25,821 bases of DNA from 1XD8-76 sp051880335 (GTDB lineage: Bacteria > Bacillota > Clostridia > Lachnospirales > Lachnospiraceae), in contig JBJENT010000005.1 of assembly GCA_051880335.1 (NCBI GenBank), positions 1-25,821 of the forward strand. Reading direction: 5' to 3'. The notes under the pieces were generated by a model, which was not told the origin of the DNA, searched no databases, and was given only the letters and a program-made list of their open reading frames with translations. How positions within the stretch are numbered: the first letter of the stretch is position 1; every line of letters begins with the position of its first letter. Below, in pieces: positions 7,094-14,924 of this stretch. The position numbers and the translations under genes are program-made.

Positions 7094-8638
7094 TTACAGC
7101 GTTTTCTTCTGTTTGATGATTGGACGTATATTATATACTTCTTCAAAGAAATCTGCCCGTTGTGTAAACAGGCCTTTTTCCAGCGTGATATCTTCCGCAG
7201 TGTCTACCTGGATCATCAGCTCCCGATCCTTCAGGGTTGCCTTGACATTTTTGAATTTCTGTTTGTGACTCCGGTCAAGCCCATTGGCCACCTTCAGAAT
7301 CGCAGACAGCTTTGCAATCACCAGATATGCCTCTGCATCCAATGTGGTTCTGCTTCCCCAGGAATCAAAATATTCAAAAGGAAGATGATTATACTGTACC
7401 ACATTTGCCACAATCTCTCTTTCCCTGTGGGAAAGTCCGATGATTTCCGATGACATAATAATATGATACGAACATTCCCCCAGATTTACCAGACTGATAT
7501 ATTTTCCGCAGTCATGAAGAAGCGTAGCGAGCTGCAATAACAGGCGTTCTCTTTTATCCAGCCCGTGTACTTTCTTCATACTGTCAAAAATGGTAAGTGC
7601 GATCTTTTCCAGAGTTTCGCTACGCTTTTTACTTCCCATGTAACGTTTGCTGATATGCTCTGCACTGGTGATGATATCTGCTTCAAAATCATGTTCTGCA
7701 CGGAATATCTTATTCTGCTCCCCATACTCATATGCAATACCATCACAAAGGCTTACACCGGGAGCCCAAAGCAGATCTGCTCCCATCATCTTCGCAGTCT
7801 GTTTTACCAACGTAGCTGAAATATAAAGCAGTCCGGCAGATTCTCTGGCGATATCCAGGGACTCCGCAATCTCCGTAACGGTTTTATTATGAATATCGTC
7901 CTGGAAGTCGAAATAGTCCTTTACTTTCATATAGCCAAAGTGCTTTCCGTCCATGGTATGTTTCTGGAGCACTCCGGTCAGATAATCATCTACTACAATA
8001 ATATTCTTTATTTCCCTGTCCTTCAAATACATCTTCTTAAAAACAGACAGCTGGGAAGTGATCATTTCATCAATCAGCTCTTCCATTTTCATGGAAGAGG
8101 CATTCAGATGCATCAGTCTTTCCTGAAGTCTTAAAACCCCCAGACGCATATTCTGTGTGGTGGTCAGTGTTCCCTTTTCAAACAGAGACAGCTGGATACT
8201 GCCGCCTCCGATATCCAGAATGGCGGTATCCTGTTCCAGAATTTTATTAAATTCATCTGTTTTGTAAGCAACTGCCTTATAATTCATGAACCGCTGTTCC
8301 GAATTGCTGAGCACATCGATCTGAATACCGGTTCTCTGGGATATATGGTCCAGCAGGATTTTGGTATTCAGTGCTTCCCGGATTGCGCTGGTTCCATAGG
8401 CCTTATAGGCACTGACCTTATAGGTCTGCATAATCTTCTTGAACTCTTTCAAAATATTGCAGAGCTCGTTTACATTTTCATAGGAGATTTTTTCCGATGC
8501 ATACGTGTCACTGCCCAGATCCAGTCTGTGCCTGATATCATCGATCTGCCGCATGCCGTTTTTGCCGGACATCTCATATATTTTCAAATTCATCACAAAC
8601 GACCCAACGTCGATTGCTGCAAATGTTTTGATTGCCAT
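7094..8638 (-). CDS. ppx: Ppx/GppA-family exopolyphosphatase with C-terminal HD domain
   Basis: 514-aa member of the ASKHA-fold Ppx/GppA family, which hydrolyses polyphosphate ends and/or pppGpp. The phosphate-1 motif AAIDVGSFVMNLKIYE starts at residue 7, the catalytic loop reads YGTSAIREALN, and phosphate-2 is AILDIGGGSIQLSLFEKG. In phosphate-1 the usual DxGSNS is DVGSFV, which I take as a clostridial variant. The C-terminal third is HD-like (LLLQLATLLHDCGKY, then LSHREREIVANVVQYNH), as in E. coli PPX, whose length (513 aa) is nearly the same. The ribosome binding site is weak (AGAGGCATAGGAAA before ATG). Directly upstream of ppk1 and downstream of the DUF815 ATPase gene. Polyphosphate versus pppGpp preference cannot be read from sequence, but pairing with ppk1 favours polyphosphate. 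Confidence 0.95.
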   Translation of the reverse strand: MAIKTFAAIDVGSFVMNLKIYEMSGKNGMRQIDDIRHRLDLGSDTYASEKISYENVNELCNILKEFKKIMQTYKVSAYKAYGTSAIREALNTKILLDHISQRTGIQIDVLSNSEQRFMNYKAVAYKTDEFNKILEQDTAILDIGGGSIQLSLFEKGTLTTTQNMRLGVLRLQERLMHLNASSMKMEELIDEMITSQLSVFKKMYLKDREIKNIIVVDDYLTGVLQKHTMDGKHFGYMKVKDYFDFQDDIHNKTVTEIAESLDIARESAGLLYISATLVKQTAKMMGADLLWAPGVSLCDGIAYEYGEQNKIFRAEHDFEADIITSAEHISKRYMGSKKRSETLEKIALTIFDSMKKVHGLDKRERLLLQLATLLHDCGKYISLVNLGECSYHIIMSSEIIGLSHREREIVANVVQYNHLPFEYFDSWGSRTTLDAEAYLVIAKLSAILKVANGLDRSHKQKFKNVKATLKDRELMIQVDTAEDITLEKGLFTQRADFFEEVYNIRPIIKQKKTL

Positions 8639-8676
8639 TTTCCTATGCCTCTTTATACTGCTACTCTACAGCCGAT

Positions 8677-8728
8677 GCACGATATCCGCTGCTCTGTGAC
8701 TGCTGCACGATATCTGCTGTCTGTGACT
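8677..8728. repeat. Two-copy tandem repeat, 28-nt period, between the ATPase gene and ppx
   Basis: Copy 1 (8677-8701) and copy 2 (8705-8728) both begin GCACGATATC and end CTGTGACT. They differ by one substitution and one missing base. The block ends two bases before the stop codon of the ATPase gene (8730-8732) and fills most of the 91-bp spacer before ppx. Confidence 0.8.
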
Positions 8729-8729
8729 A

Positions 8730-10031
8730 CTACTCTTTTCCCAACAGATAGTCGATAAACTGCTGTGCGGTTCTGCCTGATATGCCGCCATGGGATAACT
8801 CCCACTTATTGGCTTCTGCCAGCAGTTCCTTTTCCTCCATATCTAACTGATAACGTTTTGCCAGGGTGGTCACAATTTCCTGGAATTCCCTGGGACTTGG
8901 TTTTCCAAAATAAATGGTTACGCCAAATCTGGATGCCAGGGAAAGTTTTTCCTGCATGGTATCGGATTTGTGCATTCCATTTTCGATTTCCACATCGCCT
9001 CTGTCTTTCCAGGTCTCTTTGATCAGATGTCTGCGGTTGGATGTGGCATAAATCAGTACGTTAGCCGGTTTTTTCTCCAGGCCCCCTTCGATCACCGCTT
9101 TCAAATATTTATACTCTATTTCAAAGTCTTCAAAGCTTAAATCATCCATATAGATAATAAACTTATAATTTCTGTTTTTGATCTGGGCAATCACATCATT
9201 CAGATCCTTGAACTGATGCTTGTAAATCTCAATGATGCGAAGACCTTTCTCATAATATTCATTTGTAATGGCCTTGATGCTGGAGGATTTTCCGGTTCCG
9301 GCATCCCCAAATAAAAGACAGTTGTTGGCCTTTCGACCATTTACAAATGCCTCCGTATTTTCAATCAGCTTCTTTTTCTGGATCTCATATCCCACCAGAT
9401 CATCCATATGCACATGGGCGATATTGGTGATGGGAAGGATTTGTACCCCATTTTCATCATGAGCGATTCTGAACGCTTTATGTAAACCAAATTTGCCTAC
9501 ACCATAGTCTTTGTAGAACTGTGTCAGCGTATCTTTCATCTCTTCCGGTGTATGATTATCCCGGAACTGCTGTGCCAGGTCACAGATTCTCTGTTGGATT
9601 CTGGTATTGTAAACTTTACTCTTTTCATTGCTTCTCTGATAGTGCTCAATCAGTTCCCATGCACTTTCACCAAGGAGACCACACATGCCGCTGAAATCAT
9701 AATCAAAGAATTCTTTGAATATAACAATATCATGCAGAACCGCCTGATTGATGCTGCCTTCTACCGGCCCCACCACTTCACAGGCTCTGCTGTAGCTGTT
9801 TTCATTATTTACCAGCAGATGTGCCAGAAAACAATGCCACAGATTTCCGTAAAATCCATGGTTTCCTGCCATCTCCAAAAGTTCATGGATACAGGAATAA
9901 AATAACCCACTTCGGTCCTCCAGATTATAATACTCATCATCGTAGTGGTCCATCAGAAAGGACATGTCCGAAAGAAGCTTTCCTTCCTCTTTGGACAGAT
10001 CACGATATACGATCAGTTCTTTTTCTCTCAT
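8730..10031 (-). CDS. DUF815-family AAA ATPase
   Basis: 433-aa AAA protein of the DUF815 group (PF05673). The N-terminal half (about residues 1-215) is a helical region of unknown role. The ATPase core follows, with VGYEIQKKKLIENT just before Walker A GDAGTGKSSS at about residue 244. Walker B-like FIIYMDDLSF and the sensor strand VLIYATSNRRHLIKE come next. C-terminal helices contain the RFGVTIYFGKPSPREF block typical of the family. No protease or transmembrane part is visible, so it is likely a cytosolic P-loop ATPase. The start has only a weak GGCGGAAATAGAAG site. It is first in the run leading to ppx-ppk1, with a 91-bp spacer. Co-transcription is likely but not certain. Its cellular function is not established. 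Confidence 0.92.
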   Translation of the reverse strand: MREKELIVYRDLSKEEGKLLSDMSFLMDHYDDEYYNLEDRSGLFYSCIHELLEMAGNHGFYGNLWHCFLAHLLVNNENSYSRACEVVGPVEGSINQAVLHDIVIFKEFFDYDFSGMCGLLGESAWELIEHYQRSNEKSKVYNTRIQQRICDLAQQFRDNHTPEEMKDTLTQFYKDYGVGKFGLHKAFRIAHDENGVQILPITNIAHVHMDDLVGYEIQKKKLIENTEAFVNGRKANNCLLFGDAGTGKSSSIKAITNEYYEKGLRIIEIYKHQFKDLNDVIAQIKNRNYKFIIYMDDLSFEDFEIEYKYLKAVIEGGLEKKPANVLIYATSNRRHLIKETWKDRGDVEIENGMHKSDTMQEKLSLASRFGVTIYFGKPSPREFQEIVTTLAKRYQLDMEEKELLAEANKWELSHGGISGRTAQQFIDYLLGKE

Positions 10032-10126
10032 ACTTCTATTTCCGCCTTAATGTCTCTGTCTTAATATTTCACTCTATTATCTCGCCTAATTTTTTCCCAA
10101 CATTGTTTCTGGCTGTTTTTTCCGAT

Positions 10127-11254
10127 TTAATAATTCCCCAGAATCCGCATGTTTCTGGCTTCGTCCCGCAGACCTCTGAGTGCATTTTTCACCGAAGAAT
10201 CAGCCAGATTTCCATCGAAGTCGATAAAGAACCGGTATTCCCAGTTTCGATCTTCAATAGGCCTGCTTTCAATCTTGTTCATGTTCAGATTATTGTATAT
10301 AAAGTGAGAAAGCATGTGGTACAGGGAACCGCTTTCATGGGGCACTTCAAAACAGATACTGACTTTTTTTGCATCCTTTTTGAAGATTTTCTGATTCGTC
10401 ACAATGATAAATCTGGTGGAATTGGAGCTGGACTGATTAACACCCCGTTCCAGAATCTCCAGCCCGTAAATATCTCCTGCATGTTCACTGGCAATGGCCA
10501 CCTGGGTTCTATCCCCTTCTTTTGCCACTTTCTGTGCTGCAAAAGCATTATTTTTCATGCTGATCTGCTGCCAGTTTGCATGATCATTTAAAAATCTGGC
10601 ACTCTGCATCAGAGACTGGGGATGGGAATATACCCTTTTGATATCTTCCATTTTGGTTCCCGGAAGTCCCAGCAGGCAATGCTCGATCTTAATGATCTGC
10701 TCACCCACGATATAATTTTCAAATTCTACCAGCAGGTCAAAAATCTCACTTACCATGCCGGCTGTGGAATTTTCAATGGGAAGCACTGCAAAATCTGCGC
10801 TTCCTTCATCAATGGCACTCATGGCATCCCGGAAGGTATCCACATGGAAGCTGTTGACCTGATCCCCAAAATATTTCATCATAGCCGCCTGGGAATAAGC
10901 TCCCTCTGCGCCCTGAAATACCACTCTGGCCTTTTTCGTATCCAGATCATCCACTCCGATGAAAGGCAGCTTTCCGAGAACGCCTTTTTCTGTAAGCATC
11001 TGGTACTGCAGTTTTCGGCTCATGGACATAATCTGTTCAAAAAGCTCCTCGATTCCATGACAGTTAAATTCGTTATGTGTCAGGGAACGAAGTGTAGCAA
11101 GCTTTTCTTCTTCTCTTGCCTTATCAAAAACCTTTTTCCCCGTTTCTATTTTATATTCAGCCACCTGTTTCGAAACGTCCATTCTCCGCTCATAGAGAGA
11201 GACGATTTCCCGATCTATTTCATCAATTTGTGCCCTAAGTTCCAGTAAATCCAT
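10127..11254 (-). CDS. pheA: Bifunctional chorismate mutase/prephenate dehydratase
   Basis: 375-aa P-protein of phenylalanine biosynthesis, converting chorismate to prephenate and then phenylpyruvate. Residues 1-90 are the AroQ-type mutase helix bundle (LLELRAQIDEIDREIVSLYERR, shown in part, then VAEYKIETGKKVFD). The dehydratase domain begins at VVFQGAEGAYSQAAMMKYFG and includes LPIENSTAGMV and the catalytic NSTRF. A C-terminal ACT domain (FEVPHESGSLYHML, then the Phe-binding ESRP) predicts feedback inhibition by phenylalanine. I start at ATG 11254 because AAGGAG (11269-11264) lies 9 bp upstream. The GTG 18 bp further out falls on that site and is rejected. It diverges from the DUF5050 gene and shares a 228-bp regulatory region. 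The downstream ATPase gene is 95 bp away. Confidence 0.96.
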   Translation of the reverse strand: MDLLELRAQIDEIDREIVSLYERRMDVSKQVAEYKIETGKKVFDKAREEEKLATLRSLTHNEFNCHGIEELFEQIMSMSRKLQYQMLTEKGVLGKLPFIGVDDLDTKKARVVFQGAEGAYSQAAMMKYFGDQVNSFHVDTFRDAMSAIDEGSADFAVLPIENSTAGMVSEIFDLLVEFENYIVGEQIIKIEHCLLGLPGTKMEDIKRVYSHPQSLMQSARFLNDHANWQQISMKNNAFAAQKVAKEGDRTQVAIASEHAGDIYGLEILERGVNQSSSNSTRFIIVTNQKIFKKDAKKVSICFEVPHESGSLYHMLSHFIYNNLNMNKIESRPIEDRNWEYRFFIDFDGNLADSSVKNALRGLRDEARNMRILGNY

Positions 11255-11348
11255 CTTCCGTAACTCCTTCACGTTTTCCTTATCATACTTTCCATCTTAG
11301 TATATTCGTTTTTGAACAGATATTCAAGAAAAAGCAGACATCTTACTC

Positions 11349-11399
11349 TTGCTCCCGGACAACAGGAAAGATTATAATAAAATTAGAAATTATTATAAA
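11349..11399. promoter_or_regulatory. Divergent promoters sharing an ATTATAAT core (pheA and DUF5050 gene)
   Basis: On the + strand TTGCTC (11349-11354), an 18-bp spacer and TATAAT (11373-11378) point at the DUF5050 gene. On the minus strand TTTATA (11399-11394), 17 bp and TATAAT (11376-11371) point at pheA. The two -10 boxes overlap in the palindrome-like ATTATAAT, so the two polymerases could not sit there together. The -35 boxes are weak, so this is tentative. Confidence 0.4.
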
Positions 11400-11435
11400 A
11401 AAGAGCACTTGCGACTCTTTATCACACAACTTTAG

Positions 11436-11465
11436 CACTTAAGCAGTATGCGAAGCATAAAAGTG
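11436..11465 (+). other. Possible 5'-leader hairpin before the DUF5050 gene
   Basis: CACTT (11436-11440) can pair with AAGTG (11461-11465), and inside it TATGC pairs with GCATA around a GAA loop (11447-11459). The structure ends 3 bases before the CGGGAGG ribosome binding site, so it could affect translation. Internal bulges make it weak. Confidence 0.3.
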
Positions 11466-11482
11466 TATCCGGGAGGTTTTTC

Positions 11483-12517
11483 ATGCGTTCAAAAATCACC
11501 TATTTCATCCTGACTGGACTCTTCTTTTTGTGCGTCCTGTTTTACTGCCTGTTTTCCTATCGGAAAGCGGCTTCTTTTCGTCTGCCACCGGAAACCGTAG
11601 GCAATACAGCAGGAAATATCCGGGGTCGGGGAATGTTTTGTGAATATGACGGAAAAGTATATTTTTCCAATGCCTATGATAACGGAGCATTATATGTCAT
11701 GAATCCGGATTGTACGGATATAAAGCGCTTATCACCTGCAAGTGCATCCTTTATCAACGCCGGTGGAAATTATCTGTTTTACTATACAGAGGGAACCAAA
11801 GGCGGGGTTGGTCTGGGATATGTCAGAAGTATGACAGGTATTTACCGCTGTACTCTCCAGGGGAAAGATTTCGAATGTCTTTCTGATGACCTGGCAACCA
11901 TGGCTGTTTTATCCGGAGATTCCATATACTATCAGCACTATGATAATACTAATTTCAGTTCCTTTAATAAGCTCTCTATTGACGATTCCCAGACCGATGA
12001 GCTTCTTCAGAAAAAAATCATAGAAACTGCCTGTGTGGATAATGGAACGCTGTATTACAGCGGTACGGAAAAAGACCACTATGTATACGGATATGATTTA
12101 ACTTCCGGCAGTACCCGCACAATATGGCAGGGTAACACATGTTATCCTACAATTATCGGTTCTTATATCTACTATCTGGATGTGGGAAATAATTACCAGT
12201 TATGTCGTTATGACAGAGCTAATGACACGATCACGGTTCTGACCCATGACCGGGTGGATTTTTACAATATATACGATCAGGTCATCTTCTATCAGAAAAA
12301 TGATAAGAATTCTCCGGCGCTGATCCGTATGTCCATAGATGGAAGTAATCCGGAAGTGGTGGCAGAAGGTGTCTACAATCGGATCAATACCACTTCTACC
12401 TATACCTATTTCTATCCCTTTGATGAGGATGCTATTGTGTATCGTACCAGCACTTTTGGACCGATCAGTGTAGATTCCTTCCCGGAAGCATTGAACGCTT
12501 CCCTGGAAAACCAGTGA
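11483..12517 (+). CDS. DUF5050 beta-propeller-like protein with N-terminal membrane anchor
   Basis: 344 aa. An uncleaved signal anchor (about residues 5-25, KITYFILTGLFFLCVLFYCL) puts the rest outside the membrane. The extracellular part repeats short strands of the type GKVYFSNAYDNGALYVMNPD, GDSIYYQHYDN, GTLYYSGTEKD, GSYIYYLDVGN and YDQVIFYQKND. Each has a hydrophobic Tyr-rich strand and a turn, as in DUF5050 (PF16472) proteins thought to form beta-propellers. There is no lipobox and no catalytic motif. The start has CGGGAGG 8 bp upstream. It stands alone, divergent from pheA and convergent with folBK, sharing a long terminator hairpin that includes its stop codon. Binding of sugar or cell-wall ligands is possible but unproven. 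Confidence 0.88.
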   Translation: MRSKITYFILTGLFFLCVLFYCLFSYRKAASFRLPPETVGNTAGNIRGRGMFCEYDGKVYFSNAYDNGALYVMNPDCTDIKRLSPASASFINAGGNYLFYYTEGTKGGVGLGYVRSMTGIYRCTLQGKDFECLSDDLATMAVLSGDSIYYQHYDNTNFSSFNKLSIDDSQTDELLQKKIIETACVDNGTLYYSGTEKDHYVYGYDLTSGSTRTIWQGNTCYPTIIGSYIYYLDVGNNYQLCRYDRANDTITVLTHDRVDFYNIYDQVIFYQKNDKNSPALIRMSIDGSNPEVVAEGVYNRINTTSTYTYFYPFDEDAIVYRTSTFGPISVDSFPEALNASLENQ

Positions 12518-12592
12518 AAGAGATGCCGGAAAAAGCTGTCGCCTTAATGAATGAAACTTCTTAAAGCGACAGCTTTTCCAACATCTCTTTCA
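12515..12592. terminator. Long bidirectional hairpin terminator between DUF5050 and folBK genes
   Basis: Left arm 12515-12542 and right arm 12566-12592 are inverted copies with two mismatches and one bulged A. The core GCTGTCGC (12535-12542) pairs with GCGACAGC (12566-12573) and is followed by TTTT on either strand. The stop codon of the DUF5050 gene (12515-12517) is in the left arm. The folBK stop (12561-12563) lies just inside the right arm, which is the coding 3' end of folBK. It works as a shared terminator for two convergent genes. Confidence 0.75.
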
Positions 12593-13385
12593 TGGTCTGT
12601 CCTTTTAGCGGATGAATGTGATAGGGAGCAAGCTGCACCATTGGTTTTAACACAAAGCTGCGGTTTGCCATATCCGGATGGGGAATCACAAGCTTGGGAT
12701 CGGTATGAATCAGGTCATCGTAGAACAGTATATCCAGATCCAGGGTACGCGGGCCCCAGTGGATCTCCCGTTTTCTTCCTGCCAGATTTTCTTCCTGATG
12801 CAGACGGTCCAGTAATTCATAAGGATTGTATAATGTCTTTACACGAATTACCCCGTTTAAAAAGTCGTCCTGCTCAACGCCACCATAGGGCTCCGTAATA
12901 TAATAATCAGACACTTCCATCTGTTTGAAACATTCATCTTCTCTCAAATGCAAAATCGCCTGATCCACATAGGCTCTCTTATCCCCCATATTGGATCCAA
13001 ACGCAATAAATGCATCATGCCATCCCCGGTGTATTTTTACGGAAACGGATTGAAACTCCAGATCGATAGGTGCTTCCGGTTTTCTGATTTCCAGATCAAG
13101 ACTATGAATCCCTTTAAAGTGTAAAAGAAGTGCCTTTGCCAGCTGCTCTGCTGCCATTTCAATCAGATCAAAGGTATGACTTTGCATGTAATCTGCAATA
13201 AATTCACAAACCAGTCCATAATGTACGGTTTCTTCCAGCTTATCGCTTTTTCCGGCAATGGAAAGATCCGTATAAAGCACTGCATTGACATAGAAGTTCT
13301 GCCCCTTGTCCTTTTCTTCCTGAAAATATCCATGATGGGCAAATATCTTTAAATTATCGATTCTGATTTCATCTGTTTTTTTCAT
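12561..13385 (-). CDS. folK: FolB-FolK fusion: dihydroneopterin aldolase / HPPK
   Basis: 274-aa bifunctional enzyme for two consecutive folate steps: dihydroneopterin to 6-hydroxymethyl-dihydropterin (FolB), then pyrophosphorylation with ATP (FolK). Residues 1-118 are FolB (IDNLKIFAHHGYFQEEKDKG, then LEIRKPEAPI with the catalytic Lys). Residues 122-274 are FolK: AFIAFGSNMGDKRAYVDQAI, then DDFLNGVIRVKT, the HPPK signature HWGPRTLDLDILFYDD, and IPHPDMANRSFVLKPM. I chose ATG 13385 because GGAGT lies just upstream and FolB begins there; the ORF extends 13 codons further without support. The fusion is common in Clostridia. It is the last gene of the folate operon, 116 bp after folP. Its last codons form one arm of the terminator hairpin shared with the DUF5050 gene. 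Confidence 0.96.
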   Translation of the reverse strand: MKKTDEIRIDNLKIFAHHGYFQEEKDKGQNFYVNAVLYTDLSIAGKSDKLEETVHYGLVCEFIADYMQSHTFDLIEMAAEQLAKALLLHFKGIHSLDLEIRKPEAPIDLEFQSVSVKIHRGWHDAFIAFGSNMGDKRAYVDQAILHLREDECFKQMEVSDYYITEPYGGVEQDDFLNGVIRVKTLYNPYELLDRLHQEENLAGRKREIHWGPRTLDLDILFYDDLIHTDPKLVIPHPDMANRSFVLKPMVQLAPYHIHPLKGQTMKEMLEKLSL

Positions 13386-13501
13386 CTTTTTACTCCATGC
13401 CAGAGTCCTATTTGCTCTGAACATATTCTCTATAATTTATAATACGACCTCTTATTCATTTACTTAGTTTTTTCATTGACTGATTTTTCATGATATCTGC
13501 A

Positions 13502-14311
13502 TTATAAATACTCTTTTATCTTCATCGCCATCTTAACTGCTCTGCTGTTTTCTTTCACATCATGAACCCTGATAATGCTGCAGCCTTTCAAAACACCCAC
13601 AACAGTCGTCGCAAGTGTCCCTTCCACTCTCTGATCAGATGGTAAATCAAGAGTTAATCCAATCACAGATTTTCTGCTAGTCCCGAGAAGTACCGGACAG
13701 CCCAATTCTCTTAATCGATCTACCTTGGCTATAATTTCCACATTTTGCTCGTAAGTTTTTCCAAAACCTACACCCGGGTCCAGAATAATGTTATCCTTTG
13801 CAATACCTGCATGTTCTGCAATCTTCAGTGTTTCTTGCAAATCATCCAACACATCTTCCATGTAATTTCGATAATCAGCTTCTTTCCTATTGTGCATCAG
13901 ACAACATGGCACCTGATATGCGGCAATCACCTTTGCCATTTCACTGTCATACTTTAGCCCCCAGATATCGTTGATTAAATCAGCCCCTGCCTGAAGTCCT
14001 GCTTTTGCGACAGCTGATTTATACGTATCCAAAGAAATCGGAATATTAAATTCTGTTTTAACTTTTTCAATAACAGGAACAACACGGTGGATTTCCTCTT
14101 CGTCGGAAAGAAGTGTATACCCCGGTCTGGTAGACTCCCCACCGATATCCAGAATATCCATCCCTTCCTCCATCATCTCTTCCACATGCCGGAGGGCACG
14201 GTCCATGTCATTATATTTTCCGCCATCAGAAAAGGAATCCGGTGTAACATTCAGGATTCCCATGATATAGCAGTTATTCATTAAATCAAACTCTCGATTT
14301 CCAATTTTCAT
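13502..14311 (-). CDS. folP: Dihydropteroate synthase
   Basis: 269-aa TIM-barrel enzyme joining hydroxymethyl-dihydropterin pyrophosphate to p-aminobenzoate, the sulfonamide target. Signature blocks are GILNVTPDSFSDGG near residue 20, then ILDIGGESTRPGY, the ISLDTYKSAVA strand, ADLINDIWG, ILDPGVGFGKT and the pterin/phosphate loop GTSRKSVIG. Ending RVHDV is normal. I use ATG 14311; a TTG three codons upstream sits only 2 bp from the AGAGG site, which better serves the ATG (11 bp). Length is typical. It lies between the HD gene and folBK in the folate operon. The 127-bp spacer upstream holds a triple 19-nt repeat. Confidence 0.97.
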   Translation of the reverse strand: MKIGNREFDLMNNCYIMGILNVTPDSFSDGGKYNDMDRALRHVEEMMEEGMDILDIGGESTRPGYTLLSDEEEIHRVVPVIEKVKTEFNIPISLDTYKSAVAKAGLQAGADLINDIWGLKYDSEMAKVIAAYQVPCCLMHNRKEADYRNYMEDVLDDLQETLKIAEHAGIAKDNIILDPGVGFGKTYEQNVEIIAKVDRLRELGCPVLLGTSRKSVIGLTLDLPSDQRVEGTLATTVVGVLKGCSIIRVHDVKENSRAVKMAMKIKEYL

Positions 14312-14389
14312 AATAAGCAATTCCTCTTTTCACTATAATTTCTTCATGTATAGCAGTCTCTTTATCCTTTTGTCAAAAGCTCTACCTCT

Positions 14390-14446
14390 TTAGTACGATT
14401 TTAATACATTAGCATGCTTTTAATACATTAGTACGCTTTTAATACA
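14390..14446. repeat. Three tandem 19-nt repeats between the HD gene and folP
   Basis: Units at 14390-14408, 14409-14427 and 14428-14446 follow TTAGTACGATTTTAATACA with one to four substitutions each (unit 2 has GCATGC, unit 3 GTACGC in the middle). Unit 3 contains the stop codon and last two codons of the HD gene, so the array seems to have grown from the gene's 3' end into the spacer. Confidence 0.85.
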
Positions 14447-14924
14447 TCAAAATCCGGTTTTTCTTATTACAATCCCAGTCACACTCCGGCTCGGCATCAC
14501 AGGCATAACAGGTTCTGCTCATCTTATCTGCCCGGTAGATCAGGCCATCCATAGTAGGTGCTGTACTGATTTCCTTATCCCGGTGATGGAGGATTGCGGA
14601 AAGTATTTTTTGCTTTTCCTGCTCAGAAAAACCACAGTCATCCAGAATAGCCGGTGCCAGCTGAAAAGAAGCCTGTTCATGAGGTGTGCCGTTTTCATAC
14701 TGCAAAAACCGTCCGATGTCGTGAAGCAGTGCTGCCGCATAAAGCAGTTCATCTTCTTCTCCAAGTCCTTCTTTTTCATTTAATATAATAGAAAGCCTTG
14801 CCACATCCAGGAAATGCCGCATATCATGGCGACAGAATTTCCTGTCCTGTTCTGCTTCCCGTGTTTTCCACACATATTCTTTGTACAAATTGTGATTTAA
14901 TATCCGGTTCAGTCTTTCCGTCAT
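14439..14924 (-). CDS. HD-domain phosphohydrolase with C-terminal cysteine cluster
   Basis: 161-aa HD superfamily protein. The metal-binding set is visible: RHDMRHFLDVARLS (first His), LLYAAALLHDIGRFLQYE (HD pair) and ILHHRDKE in the C-terminal half. These predict a metal-dependent phosphohydrolase. The C-terminus has C-x2-C-x5-C-x3-C (residues 139-152), which looks like a metal site; I recall similar Cys tails in other clostridial HD proteins. The start has GGAGAAATCAG before the ATG and overlaps the preceding small ORF by ATGA. Position between folE and folP suggests it may dephosphorylate a pterin intermediate: no dedicated dihydroneopterin triphosphate phosphatase (FolQ) gene is seen nearby. 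That role is inferred from context only. Its end carries a tandem repeat. Confidence 0.88.
   Translation of the reverse strand: MTERLNRILNHNLYKEYVWKTREAEQDRKFCRHDMRHFLDVARLSIILNEKEGLGEEDELLYAAALLHDIGRFLQYENGTPHEQASFQLAPAILDDCGFSEQEKQKILSAILHHRDKEISTAPTMDGLIYRADKMSRTCYACDAEPECDWDCNKKNRILMY

Noticed and set aside
11390..11430. Hairpin AAAGAG/CTCTTT followed by six T on the minus strand, as a pheA attenuator
   Set aside because: It lies upstream of the predicted pheA promoter, no leader peptide or tRNA-binding sequence is seen, and there is no minus-strand gene before it to terminate.
13386..13424. Upstream extension of folBK
   Set aside because: GGAGT just before the ATG at 13385 and the FolB domain start both support the shorter form.
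14390..14446. CRISPR array
   Set aside because: The 19-nt units are directly adjacent with no spacers, and no cas gene is present.
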